Shown here one piece after another: positions 34,630-43,144 of a stretch of DNA of 64,000 bases. The stretch comes from CBFDCQ01 sp965603355. Lineage in GTDB: Bacteria > Hydrogenedentota > CAZGCA01 > CBFDCQ01. The stretch covers positions 1 to 64,000 of the forward strand of contig CBFDCQ010000007.1 of assembly GCA_965603355.1 (NCBI GenBank). Direction: 5' to 3'. The notes under the pieces were generated by a model that was given only the letters and a program-made list of their open reading frames with translations, was not told where the DNA came from and made no database searches. The position numbers were made by a program, and so were the translations under genes. Each line of letters starts with the position of its first letter. Position 1 is the first letter of the stretch.

Positions 34630-36438
34630 TCACTGTATCTCGATGGTCGGTGCAAGCGCCAGAGGTCGCGGCGTCGCGAGGTCCCGCAACAGCTGTTCCG
34701 AAATGTGGCCGCCGGGGAATAAGCGGGCGAGTTGCGCCGGGTCCAAGCCTTTTACCGCCGCAACGGGCATCCCTTGCGCGAAAAACCTCTCAAGCAATGT
34801 TCTCGGCTTCGGGTATACGTCGAGTTCGACCTCCTCGGACTGCGGTATCCCGGCAAGCCGTTTTGCCTCGCTGATCGCCATCTCAATCCCGCCGAGTCCG
34901 TCGATCAGTTTGTGTTCAAGCGCCTGCTTGCCGCTCCATACGCGCCCTTTTGCGATGTTCTCGACTGTGTCCAGGCTAAGGTCCCTTCCCGTGGCCACCT
35001 TCTGCTTGAACTGCTCGTAAACAACCTCCATCCACGAGATCAGCGTGGCGCGCTGTTCTTCGGACAGGTTCTCAAACGCGCTGAACATGCCGGCGTTATC
35101 GGCGAGCGTCACGTCATCAACGTTGGCTCCCAGAAGCTCGTAGAATCCGCGTAAATTGAACATGAGCGAGACAACACCTATTGAGCCGGTAATGGTCTGC
35201 GGCTGCGCAATTATCTTATCCGCTCCCATGGCGATCCAGTATCCGCCGGATCCTGCCACGTCCGACATTGATGCTACGATCGGTTTGCGCGCGTTCTTAA
35301 CCGCTCGCCAGATCTGGTCCGAACCGGTCGCGGAGCCGCCCCCGCTGTTGATGCGGAACACAATGGCTTTGACATCTTTGTCTTTCGCAGCCGACTCTAT
35401 GGCTGCTGCAATCCGAGGGCCGCTGAGTATCGGACGTGGAAACAGTCCCTGATCCATCCCGCCGGCAACAATGAGTCCTTCCGCGAACACCACAGCCAGC
35501 CTGGGCCTGCGCGACGGTCTCTGTCCCGCGCGCCACAGATAGTCGGCGTGGCTAACCCGCTTGTACTTCTGTATACCCGTTGCCGTTTGGATCTTCGCTT
35601 CAAGCTCATCATCGTATCCCACCGCGTCAATCCAGCCGGCGGCTTTCGCCTCATCGGCGGTCAGCAGCCCCTTGTTGATCTGCGCTCGCACCGCCTGAGC
35701 GTCCGTCGACCGTCGGCTCGCAACGGATTCCACGAACCAGTCCTGAGTGTCCTGGAGCAAGCTCGTTAGCGATTCACGGAAAGGCCCGCTCATCTCCGTT
35801 CGTTCAAACATCTCGCCAGCGGACTTATACTCCTTCAGTGCAAGCACATCCGGGACTATCTTCAACTTGTCAAGCGTCCCGCGCCAGAACACAGCCTCCG
35901 CCCGAAGACCGTCAATGAACATGGCGCTGCCGGGCGGAACCAGGATCTTGTCGGCGCCCAAGGCCGCGGCGTACTCTTTTTCCCCGACGTAGTCCCCGCC
36001 GAGATAGGCGTAGATGGGCTTCCCGGACGAGCGAAACGCGTCGAGGTACGACTGCAGCTCGGCAACTGATGCCCACCCGGCACGAAGCGGCAGCACGGTG
36101 AGTTTCACCGCGACGATCTTATCGTCGTTCTTCGCGCGCTCAAGCGCACGGCGGACATCCCAAAGTGAGCTCCCCGCAGTCTTACCCAACTGTTCCATCA
36201 CACTCATAGAGGGCTTCTCTGCAAGCACACCGCCCAGACTGATTTCCATGACCGTTCCCCGTTCGACCGGTTCCGGCACGGGCGCCCCGATGCTCGACAC
36301 GATGGCCGCCACGATTAGGATGATGAAGAGGAAACCAAGAAACACCGTACATACGGCTCCAAGCAGGAACCATGGCCATCTGCGGACTTTTTTCGGTCGG
36401 TTCATTATAGATTGTTGCTCTTCCGTTTGATTCAGCAT
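34630..36438 (-). CDS. sppA: signal peptide peptidase SppA, long (67K) tandem form
   Basis: Membrane-anchored serine protease of family S49 that degrades cleaved signal peptides, 602 residues, the tandem-domain form seen in E. coli. An N-terminal transmembrane helix (FLLGAVCTVFLGFLFIILIVAAIV) is followed by the first S49 domain with the general-base lysine in LALKEYKSAGE near residue 203. The second domain carries the nucleophile serine in DVAGSGGYWIA near residue 396 and TGSIGV. The start directly abuts the stop of the upstream oppF-like gene, with GGAG 9 bases upstream, so the two are co-transcribed. Confidence 0.92.
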   Translation of the reverse strand: MLNQTEEQQSIMNRPKKVRRWPWFLLGAVCTVFLGFLFIILIVAAIVSSIGAPVPEPVERGTVMEISLGGVLAEKPSMSVMEQLGKTAGSSLWDVRRALERAKNDDKIVAVKLTVLPLRAGWASVAELQSYLDAFRSSGKPIYAYLGGDYVGEKEYAAALGADKILVPPGSAMFIDGLRAEAVFWRGTLDKLKIVPDVLALKEYKSAGEMFERTEMSGPFRESLTSLLQDTQDWFVESVASRRSTDAQAVRAQINKGLLTADEAKAAGWIDAVGYDDELEAKIQTATGIQKYKRVSHADYLWRAGQRPSRRPRLAVVFAEGLIVAGGMDQGLFPRPILSGPRIAAAIESAAKDKDVKAIVFRINSGGGSATGSDQIWRAVKNARKPIVASMSDVAGSGGYWIAMGADKIIAQPQTITGSIGVVSLMFNLRGFYELLGANVDDVTLADNAGMFSAFENLSEEQRATLISWMEVVYEQFKQKVATGRDLSLDTVENIAKGRVWSGKQALEHKLIDGLGGIEMAISEAKRLAGIPQSEEVELDVYPKPRTLLERFFAQGMPVAAVKGLDPAQLARLFPGGHISEQLLRDLATPRPLALAPTIEIQ

Positions 36439-37440
36439 CTATTGGGTCTCCTTTGACCGATGATTGTGGAGGTGGCAGGCCACGAAATGCAGGCCACCAC
36501 CCATCCTCTCAAGAACCGGTTCGATCTCGCTGCATTGCAGCATAACCCTGGGGCAGCGTGTATGAAACCTGCAGCCGGATGGCGGATCGATCGGGCTCGG
36601 AATATCGCCCTCGAGCGGAACATGTTCTGATCTCACGGCCGGGTCGGGCACCGGAACCGCAGACAGTAACGCAACGGTGTACGGGTGCAGCGGGTTCGCG
36701 AACAGCTCGTCCACCGGAGCCCGTTCCACTATCCTGCCCAAGTACATCACCGCGACTTCGTCGCTGATATGTCGCACAACGCTAAGGTCGTGCGCGATAA
36801 ACAGATAAGTCAAACCGAGCTTCTGCTGCAGATCCTCCAGCAGATTGAGTATCTGCGCCTGGATAGACACGTCAAGCGACGCTACCGGTTCATCCGCGAC
36901 GATGAGTTCAGGCTCCACAGCCAGTGCACGCGCTATACCTATGCGTTGACGCTGGCCTCCGCTGAACTCGTGCGGATACCGGCCCATGTGCTCCGCCTCG
37001 AGCCCCACAAGCTCGAGAATCTCCACAATTCTGTCCCGTCGCCGGCTTTTCGGAACGAGCCCGTGTATGACGAGCGGCTCGCCCACCATCGCACCGACCG
37101 TCATCCTCGGGTTGAGCGAACCGTACGGGTCCTGGAAGATAATCTGCATCCGTCGTCGCAACGCCCGCAACTCTCTGCCCCGTAACCCGAGAACGTCAGT
37201 ACCGTCGAAATGGACCGTGCCCTCGGTAGGTTCCATCAATCTCAGAATAGTCCTGCCCGTGGTGGTCTTGCCGCTGCCGCTCTCGCCCACGAGGCTCAAC
37301 GTCTCGCGTGCGCGTACCTCGAACGAGATGTCGTCCACGGCGCGAACGTAACCGGTCACGCGCGAGAAGACGCCGTGCCTCACGGGAAAATACTTCTTCA
37401 GGTTCTCCACTCGGAGCAGCATCCGATCGTTTTCTGCCAT
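36439..37440 (-). CDS. oligopeptide/dipeptide ABC transporter ATP-binding protein, OppF-like
   Basis: 333-residue ABC ATPase. Walker A GESGSGKTTTG, Q loop IIFQDPYGSLNPRM, signature FSGGQRQRIGIARAL and Walker B LIVADEPVASLD are complete. The C-terminal extension with cysteines (GCRFHTRCPRVMLQCSEIEP, then a final CH) is the oligopeptide-transporter type and may bind an iron-sulfur cluster. The start at 37440 is chosen for position; the open frame extends 15 codons. It should pair with the OppD-like ATPase upstream; no permease or binding protein is in the window. Confidence 0.9.
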   Translation of the reverse strand: MAENDRMLLRVENLKKYFPVRHGVFSRVTGYVRAVDDISFEVRARETLSLVGESGSGKTTTGRTILRLMEPTEGTVHFDGTDVLGLRGRELRALRRRMQIIFQDPYGSLNPRMTVGAMVGEPLVIHGLVPKSRRRDRIVEILELVGLEAEHMGRYPHEFSGGQRQRIGIARALAVEPELIVADEPVASLDVSIQAQILNLLEDLQQKLGLTYLFIAHDLSVVRHISDEVAVMYLGRIVERAPVDELFANPLHPYTVALLSAVPVPDPAVRSEHVPLEGDIPSPIDPPSGCRFHTRCPRVMLQCSEIEPVLERMGGGLHFVACHLHNHRSKETQ

Positions 37441-37480
37441 GTACTTCCAACTCCCGATACAGCGTGCACTCAGCCAAACT

Positions 37481-37548
37481 GTCATTCTGAGCGCAGCGAA
37501 GAATCTGTGATGTCGCAGGAGGAGACCCTTCGCTTCGCTCAGGGTGAC
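37481..37548. repeat. GTCATTCTGAGCG-type repeat, copy 2, with inverted arm
   Basis: GTCATTCTGAGCG followed by CAGCGAAGAATCT (37481-37506) and a facing arm ending CGCTTCGCTCAGGGTGAC (about 37529-37548); the outer 20 bases pair at 17 positions. It lies between the OppD-like and OppF-like genes. Copy 1 is at 14176-14201. Confidence 0.7.
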
Positions 37549-37573
37549 TTCGCTGCTGTCCTCTCAGCGCATC

Positions 37574-38566
37574 CTACAGTTTCTCCTTGCCGGCGAACCA
37601 GCACGCAGCACGCCGGCCATCAACGATGTCTTGAAGTTCCGGCTCATCCGTCGTGCACCTGTCCTCGGCGATAGGGCACCGTGGATGAAACTTGCAGCCG
37701 GACGGGAAATCCAGCGGGCTGGGGACTGTACCCGGTATAACGTGCAGCCGTTTTCTCTCGCCCTGAAGCGCAGGGAGCGACCGGAACAACCCGACCGTGT
37801 ACGGATGAAGCGGGTCGCGGAACAGTCCGGTGCAAGAACCCCATTCCACGATCTTGCTCGCGTACATCACCGCGACGTAATCCGCCGTCTCAGCTACGAT
37901 ACCGAGATCGTGCGTGATCAGCAGAACGGACATCTGGAATTCCTTCTGCAACTGGCGCAACAGCGCCAATATCTGAGCCTGGATAGTCACATCGAGAGCG
38001 GTCGTAGGTTCGTCGGCGATTAGCAGCGACGGATTGCACGACAACGCCATCGCGATCATCACGCGCTGGCACATGCCGCCGCTCATCTGGTGCGGGTACT
38101 CGTCCACGCGTTTCTCCGGCGCCGGTATTCCGACCTTGACAAAGAGCTCGATGGTACGCTCACGAGCCTCCTTCCTACCGACCTTCTGATGCAGCAGAAT
38201 CGCCTCCGCAACCTGATCGCCCACGCGAAACACCGGGTTAAGGGATGACATCGGCTCCTGGAAGATCATGGCGATCTCTTTCCCGCGAACCTTACGCATT
38301 TCCCTTTCGGACAACGTCAGCAGGTCACGACCGTCAAAGATCGCCTTTCCCGCGACAATTCTCCCCGGCGGGTCCGGCACGAGCCGCATTATGGAAAGCG
38401 CCGTTACGGTTTTGCCGCACCCGCTCTCGCCTACAAGCGCGACGGTCTGCCCGCGCGACACGTCGACGTTGACCCCATCAACCGCCCGCGCCACACCTCG
38501 GTCGGTGAAAAAATGCGTACGGAGGTCCTTGACATGCAACAGGCCGTCATTATTGGCGAGGGTCAT
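37574..38566 (-). CDS. oligopeptide/dipeptide ABC transporter ATP-binding protein, OppD-like
   Basis: 330-residue ABC ATPase, partner of the OppF-like protein downstream. Walker A GESGCGKTVTALSI, Q loop MIFQEPMSSLNPVF, signature MSGGMCQRVMIAMAL (slightly unusual, with MC in place of QR) and Walker B LLIADEPTTALD are intact. The C-terminal cysteine cluster (GCKFHPRCPIAEDRC, CWF) is typical of OppD/DppD. The start at 38566 (ATG) is chosen; a GTG at 38596 would add 10 residues. The next gene upstream is on the other strand, so the permease subunits must be encoded elsewhere. Confidence 0.9.
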   Translation of the reverse strand: MTLANNDGLLHVKDLRTHFFTDRGVARAVDGVNVDVSRGQTVALVGESGCGKTVTALSIMRLVPDPPGRIVAGKAIFDGRDLLTLSEREMRKVRGKEIAMIFQEPMSSLNPVFRVGDQVAEAILLHQKVGRKEARERTIELFVKVGIPAPEKRVDEYPHQMSGGMCQRVMIAMALSCNPSLLIADEPTTALDVTIQAQILALLRQLQKEFQMSVLLITHDLGIVAETADYVAVMYASKIVEWGSCTGLFRDPLHPYTVGLFRSLPALQGERKRLHVIPGTVPSPLDFPSGCKFHPRCPIAEDRCTTDEPELQDIVDGRRAACWFAGKEKL

Positions 38567-38854
38567 TGCGACCAGTTTCTCCGAGTAGATGCTCACCCGT
38601 GTTCGGCAGATACAACACCAGTTACACCGCGCACATAGACCCCTGCTGAAACGGTCTATCTGCCAAGCCCATGCGACGTTGCAATCCTAACACAGCCCCC
38701 GAACCATGTCAAACGCAGGGCCGGCTCACGAACCGCCCTGACAGGCACCTCCCGCCGGGTGAAATTCGTTTGATCGGTTTCGCTCGTTTCGGCCATTGTT
38801 ACTATAGGAAATGGACCTCGGGGCAGTCGGAAACCTGCGTGGGAGGAGTACACC

Positions 38855-39838
38855 GTGAAAGCGCGCTGGCTAGTTGTTGTTGCTGCCGTGACTGTAGGCC
38901 TTGTCGTGACCGGTCTCCTCCCTCCAGCGGTAAAAATGCCGGCGGATTATGACCCTTCCTTCATCGAGCCCAGGATAGGCTGGCGCGACGTAGTATCCTC
39001 CCTCCCGACCGAACCGGGCAACGCGGCGGAACAGTATGTCGAGATTCTCCGCGAGTACTACCCGCCCGGTGGTCGCGGGGTGCGTTGGCCTGAGGGCGAG
39101 GTGCTGCCGCCGCTGCTCGAGCTGGCTAAGGAAGGTGCGCGGCGGAAAGAGTGCGACTTCGGTACGGAAGTCTTCATGCTGGAGCTGACTGGCAAGCAAC
39201 AAAGGCTGCTTCCTTTAACCGCGTACGACGACGAGCTCGGCCATCTCAGCCCTTTCCGCAACGTTGGTCGTGCCCTAAGGGCTGAAGGTGACAGGCTTTA
39301 CGCTGAAGGAAAGGTTGAGGAGGCCGTTCGGGCTTATGAAGCGGCAGTGATTCTCGGTGCGCGAATGGCGGAGGGCCGCGAGTCTACGTTGCAAGCACTC
39401 GTAGGACACGCGATACAGAGCGGCTACGAGAGTCGAGACAAACGGTTTCTTGAGAGGGCCATCACTTCGCTATATCTCGCGGAAGATGATGATAGGAAGT
39501 ACCGGCGATGGGTAGACTACTACGTTTCATTGGAGGAATTCGTGGATAAGTTCGGGGATAAGTTGAGGAGAATTGATGCTGTGGTCGAGGAAACGTGGCC
39601 GGGCAGGGTTTCGGACGACAAGAAGGCCAAACCTGAGGATATCGAATTCGCACTTGCCGTGGCGCTCCACGACGAGGACCCGTTGATGAGACGCGAGGCC
39701 ATCCTCGGTTTAGCTACTCTCAAAGAGCCGTCACGACGCGTCAAAGCCGTCATCCGCCGCGCCGAGAAGAAAGACACAGACCCCTACGTCCGGGAGGCAG
39801 CGAGTAACGCCCTGAAGCGGCTCGAATCCGCCTCCTGA
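38855..39838 (+). CDS. membrane-anchored protein with HEAT-like C-terminus, unknown
   Basis: 327-residue protein with an N-terminal hydrophobic anchor (LVVVAAVTVGLVVTGLLPP) and a large extracytoplasmic part. A TPR-like helical middle (RALRAEGDRLYAEGKVEEAVRAYEAAVILGARMAEG) precedes a C-terminal segment with HEAT-repeat character (DPLMRREAILGLATL and DPYVREAASNALKRL). The start is GTG at 38855 after GGGAGGAG. No family recognised. It is followed by a GC-rich hairpin, a likely terminator. Confidence 0.65.
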   Translation: MKARWLVVVAAVTVGLVVTGLLPPAVKMPADYDPSFIEPRIGWRDVVSSLPTEPGNAAEQYVEILREYYPPGGRGVRWPEGEVLPPLLELAKEGARRKECDFGTEVFMLELTGKQQRLLPLTAYDDELGHLSPFRNVGRALRAEGDRLYAEGKVEEAVRAYEAAVILGARMAEGRESTLQALVGHAIQSGYESRDKRFLERAITSLYLAEDDDRKYRRWVDYYVSLEEFVDKFGDKLRRIDAVVEETWPGRVSDDKKAKPEDIEFALAVALHDEDPLMRREAILGLATLKEPSRRVKAVIRRAEKKDTDPYVREAASNALKRLESAS

Positions 39839-39854
39839 TACCTCCCCATACATA

Positions 39855-39880
39855 CCCCCGCCCCGTCTCCGGGGCGGGGG
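39855..39880 (+). terminator. GC-rich hairpin, probable terminator
   Basis: Perfect 10-base stem CCCCCGCCCC / GGGGCGGGGG with loop GTCTCC, 17 bases after the stop at 39838. The following sequence (CCCCCGTTTC) has only a short T run, so it may be a weak intrinsic terminator or also serve the convergent gene at 39958. Confidence 0.55.
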
Positions 39881-39957
39881 CCCCCGTTTCATGGCAGCGA
39901 GCTTACAAACGCGCTTCGTCGAATCATTAGACACCGCCTCCTTGAAGCCCGCTCAAC

Positions 39958-41715
39958 CTAATCTTCGCCCAGCAACGCTCTTACCGCTTCCCCCACCGCT
40001 TCCAGCGGGATGTCCTGGTACCTTACCCTGCCTTCGGCGTCCATAACATACAATGAGGGAATTCTCTTCACCTTGTACTTCTCGAACGTCGCACCTCTGT
40101 ATCTCTCCACAGGCTTGTCGAGCGCCACACGGTACTTGACGGACCGGTCGAAGACGAACCGCCTTAGCGCATCCGCTTCCGCGTCAGAAGCGAGTACCAC
40201 GATAATCTCCACCTCTGATTCTGAGTACTCGTCTATCAGCTTGTTGAGTGAAGATACCAGATGGGCATGCTTCTCACGTGCGCCTTCGCAAAATGCCAGC
40301 ACAACTATCCTGCCTCGCAACGGCGCCAGACTAACTGGCTCACCTCTCACCCAATGCGCTACGTCAAGTTCGGGTGCCTGTTTCCCGACGAGCCGTCTCG
40401 CTTCGCGCTCTTCATCGCTGAGACCGCTGACCATTTCCTCGAGAACAGTGTCCAAGTGTTGCTCTCCCGCCCTCGCTGTTACATGACGAGCACCGCGATA
40501 GCCGTCCAGACTGTTGTAGTGAAAGTACACCTCAAGCTGCTCATCCGCCAGCTCCTCCAACCTGTAGCGTCCCGCCTTGTCTGCCGTTGTCGAGCGGTAT
40601 CCGGTCGCCGGGCCGCTGCAACTGACGCGTGCGCCGACTGCGGGCTGTCCGTCTGTCTCTGTGACCTTCCCCTCAATAGAGGAATCGGCGAGGCCTGCCA
40701 GCGCGTTCTGGGCGTCCTCTCCTTCGTCGCGGACTGGTCCCTCGACCGTAAAGCTGGTACCCAGGATACGATCGAGCACGCGAGCACCTCGTGGGAATTC
40801 GATCTCGAAGTTGTCGTCAGTAAGCACACAGTTCAGTTCAAGGGTCTCCGGGTCTATCACGACAGTCCATACCGTGAAGAGCGTCTCGGGAACCTTTGTG
40901 AACTGCTGCACACGCATCTCAAGGGCATCAATCTCTCCCGCTTTCAACTGCTCTACCAGACGAGCCATCATCGCGGGAGCAGGGCCGTGCGCGGTGCTAT
41001 ATGTCCTGCTGACCGCCTTCAACGGGAAATCGATGCCGCCCATGTTCCTGTAGTTACTCAACTCCAGCGTTTTGTAAACGTCATACAAGTCGAGGATATC
41101 ACCGTCTCGGCGCGTCAGGTACTGCTGCATGATTTCACGGGAGGGCAGTACCCCCTTATCCATGCGCGTAATCCTGTACTGGCTATCCAGGTACAGGTCC
41201 ATCCGTTCGCCCCTATCCAGGTCAACGTGGCACAGCACCTTCTGCCCATTGCGTTCCCGCAAGTAGACGGCGCCGGAAGATAGTCTTTCTGACAACGGTA
41301 TCCCCCTGTAGTAACCCAAGACATGCAAGGGATGGAACTCACCATCAGCAACAAGCAGCTGCTCCTGGAAGCCCATAATACCTCCTGAGAGCCGATCAGG
41401 TGCGTCGCCGCCCTCAAGGGCGGTGACGACTCCGTTGAGGAACGCCACCGCGTGCAGCCGATGCTCATTGTTGTCCAGTTCCGAGTCCTGGAAGAAATAA
41501 CAGTTGCGATCAGAGAACCGAAAGTCGCATGCGTGATCGTTCTTCGGACCCCTTAGCGTGTATTGGAGCCTCAGACTGTTGATCTGCTCTGTCCGGACTA
41601 TGAGGGTATCTCGCACCTGCTCTGCGTCATCGGAGGGTTCCGCGAACACCGGTGACAATAAGAGAATTCCCCACACACAGTAGCTGGCAACACCGCGAAG
41701 TACTCTGCTTTTCAT
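39958..41715 (-). CDS. secreted lipoprotein-sorting-like protein with regulatory beta domain and redox-fold C-terminus
   Basis: 585-residue exported protein. After a signal peptide (SYCVWGILLLSPVFA), residues 25-340 resemble the LolA/outer-membrane-lipoprotein-sorting-like proteins common in this region, ending in the shared motif FEIEFPRGARVLDRI. Residues about 355-430 are a carboxypeptidase-regulatory-like beta sandwich (IEGKVTETDGQPAVGARVSC). Residues about 450-585 are a thioredoxin-like/AhpC-TSA fold (VGKQAPELDVAHWVRGEPVSLAPLRGRIVVLAFCEG, then RIPSLYVMDAEGRVRY). The usual CXXC site is FCEGA here, with only one cysteine, so disulfide reductase activity is doubtful. It is the third of three paralogous minus-strand genes, next to the attC-like sites. 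Confidence 0.72.
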   Translation of the reverse strand: MKSRVLRGVASYCVWGILLLSPVFAEPSDDAEQVRDTLIVRTEQINSLRLQYTLRGPKNDHACDFRFSDRNCYFFQDSELDNNEHRLHAVAFLNGVVTALEGGDAPDRLSGGIMGFQEQLLVADGEFHPLHVLGYYRGIPLSERLSSGAVYLRERNGQKVLCHVDLDRGERMDLYLDSQYRITRMDKGVLPSREIMQQYLTRRDGDILDLYDVYKTLELSNYRNMGGIDFPLKAVSRTYSTAHGPAPAMMARLVEQLKAGEIDALEMRVQQFTKVPETLFTVWTVVIDPETLELNCVLTDDNFEIEFPRGARVLDRILGTSFTVEGPVRDEGEDAQNALAGLADSSIEGKVTETDGQPAVGARVSCSGPATGYRSTTADKAGRYRLEELADEQLEVYFHYNSLDGYRGARHVTARAGEQHLDTVLEEMVSGLSDEEREARRLVGKQAPELDVAHWVRGEPVSLAPLRGRIVVLAFCEGAREKHAHLVSSLNKLIDEYSESEVEIIVVLASDAEADALRRFVFDRSVKYRVALDKPVERYRGATFEKYKVKRIPSLYVMDAEGRVRYQDIPLEAVGEAVRALLGED

Positions 41716-41902
41716 CTTAGTTCTCCTATGCGCCTTGCACGATTGCGCTTGACTGAAGAATCACCCTAACCTATCGGTCTGTCCCCTGTGCCACAGCGCT
41801 ATTCTAGTGGAGTCAGCCACCGGAAAGGTGCCCGCCCGGAGCATCAGGAGCGACAGGATAACCAACGGCGTTTCCTTCATCTTTCTGGCTTCCACCGTCT
41901 CA

Positions 41903-41963
41903 GCCTAACGTTATCGAGCTCACCAGCGGGCATCAGTCCGTCTGGTGCAGCGAGCGGTTAGGC
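41903..41963 (-). other. attC-like integron recombination site 1
   Basis: Bounded by GCCTAAC (41903-41909) and GTTAGGC (41957-41963), matching the consensus RYYYAAC/GTTRRRY of integron attC sites; 61 bases long. Inside are imperfect complementary arms (minus strand CTGCACCAG and CTGGTGAGCTCG), giving the expected folded bottom-strand hairpin. The 3' end of the gene 41933-42946 runs into it, encoding NRSLHQTD. No integrase is nearby. Confidence 0.7.
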
Positions 41964-42946
41964 GTTCGCTTGTCCTCCCGCCCGACGACAAATCCTATCT
42001 GCCGTATATCGTCCCAAACCGCGCAACCAGGCGGATATTGCACGGTGAATACAGCATCATCAATGTCAGGAGGCGTGCGCCATTTCCTTACACTAATCCG
42101 CTGATGCGCTATAACTCCAATTTGAGGTTCATCAGAAGTATCATCTTTATCTATCCGGCCGTACCACTTCTGTTCGGCCGCAACCGGGAGCCAAACACCA
42201 TTGATATGTTCCAGCTTATTCTCAATCACAGAGTGCAGTTTTTCTGCTTTGTCGTCTCGATATTGCTCGATTCGTAGCGGGCGGTATTGGCGGTCCGGGT
42301 CGAGCCACAGTTTGACAGGAAGACGAAGGGACTCCTGACTGCCTATAATGCCTACCGGAGCTTTCCCCGCCACTTGCACGCACCAGTGACCGTCGATTTC
42401 TCTATCCCGTTTGACAACTGCCACATCGTCCAAGATTTCAATCACCTCGGGCAATGTGTATGAGCCTTCGGTGATTACCGAACGACCGAGGAGGGCGTGC
42501 GGACTGAGGTCAGCAGCGATTGAAGTGCCCACTTCCCGCTGAATAGTCCCCGACAGACGATCGGTGTCCCCGTCGCGCATGAGAGTGCGATAGATTTCGC
42601 CGTCAAACGCCTTCTTACTCCACCATGATGTCGGCTTTCTATCATCCGTCATAGCATACGAATCGCCTTCGAACACGGCCTTTCCATCTTCAAAACGATA
42701 GGTTCCCTCGTAACTCGTCATGCCGACGGTGTCGTTGTGGTTGAGCTCATAGACCCAAGTGACAACAAAATCGGCCTCTACTGTAGAGACCAACTTAGCG
42801 TTGTCGCTGATTTTGGCGAGTTCTGCCGATATGAGATCAGCGTTGCTCTTGTCCTCAATGACTTTGGCCTTATCCCCTACCGGCGCACAGCCCAAGGGAA
42901 TCAGAAGCATACAGACGAGTGTCCAACATAACCCTGTCATCCGCAT
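41933..42946 (-). CDS. secreted lipoprotein-like protein in an attC-bounded cassette, unknown
   Basis: 337-residue exported protein. The signal peptide (WTLVCMLLIPLGC) ends at a cysteine, suggesting a lipoprotein, though P at -3 is not canonical. The body is beta-rich with KLVSTVEADFVVTWVYEL near the start, INGVWLPVAAEQKWYG, and a C-terminal FTVQYPPGCAVWDDI shared in pattern with the genes on both sides. The start at 42946 is set by AGGA upstream; the longest frame would begin inside the upstream attC-like site. The last residues (NRSLHQTD) are encoded within attC-like site 1, as is common for cassette genes. Function unknown. Confidence 0.7.
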   Translation of the reverse strand: MRMTGLCWTLVCMLLIPLGCAPVGDKAKVIEDKSNADLISAELAKISDNAKLVSTVEADFVVTWVYELNHNDTVGMTSYEGTYRFEDGKAVFEGDSYAMTDDRKPTSWWSKKAFDGEIYRTLMRDGDTDRLSGTIQREVGTSIAADLSPHALLGRSVITEGSYTLPEVIEILDDVAVVKRDREIDGHWCVQVAGKAPVGIIGSQESLRLPVKLWLDPDRQYRPLRIEQYRDDKAEKLHSVIENKLEHINGVWLPVAAEQKWYGRIDKDDTSDEPQIGVIAHQRISVRKWRTPPDIDDAVFTVQYPPGCAVWDDIRQIGFVVGREDKRTPNRSLHQTD

Positions 42947-43038
42947 GATCACACGTCCTGTGGGTGCCGCCAACTCTCCGTCTCCCGTGGTGCCCGTATG
43001 CGCGTTTACATACAAGCGCGCGCTCTCCTTGGCTTCCA

Positions 43039-43090
43039 GCCTAACGATCAAAGCTCAGCGGCGTTAGTCCGCTGGAGCGCTTGGTTAGGC
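43039..43090 (-). other. attC-like integron recombination site 2
   Basis: Bounded by GCCTAAC (43039-43045) and GTTAGGC (43084-43090), 52 bases. On the minus strand the inner arms are AAGCGCTCCAGCGG and CCGCTGAGCTT, which pair with extra unpaired bases in the first arm, as expected for L'' in attC. This orients the cassette on the minus strand, in the same direction as the genes. Flanking sequence (TGGAAGCC on one side, GTTCGC on the other) is shared with site 1. Confidence 0.72.
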
Positions 43091-43144
43091 GTTCGCCTTT
43101 CCTCTGTCTGTAACTAATCTGCTTCTTCGTCAGGGTGCATCCCT

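Noticed and set aside
37210..37674. Open frame containing CHSERSEE and RFAQGD
   Set aside because: Spurious translation of the same dispersed repeat, antisense to the ABC ATPase genes.
41740..41790. CCCTAACC stretch upstream of the gene 39958-41715 as a third attC site
   Set aside because: Does not match RYYYAAC and has no facing GTTRRRY at suitable distance.
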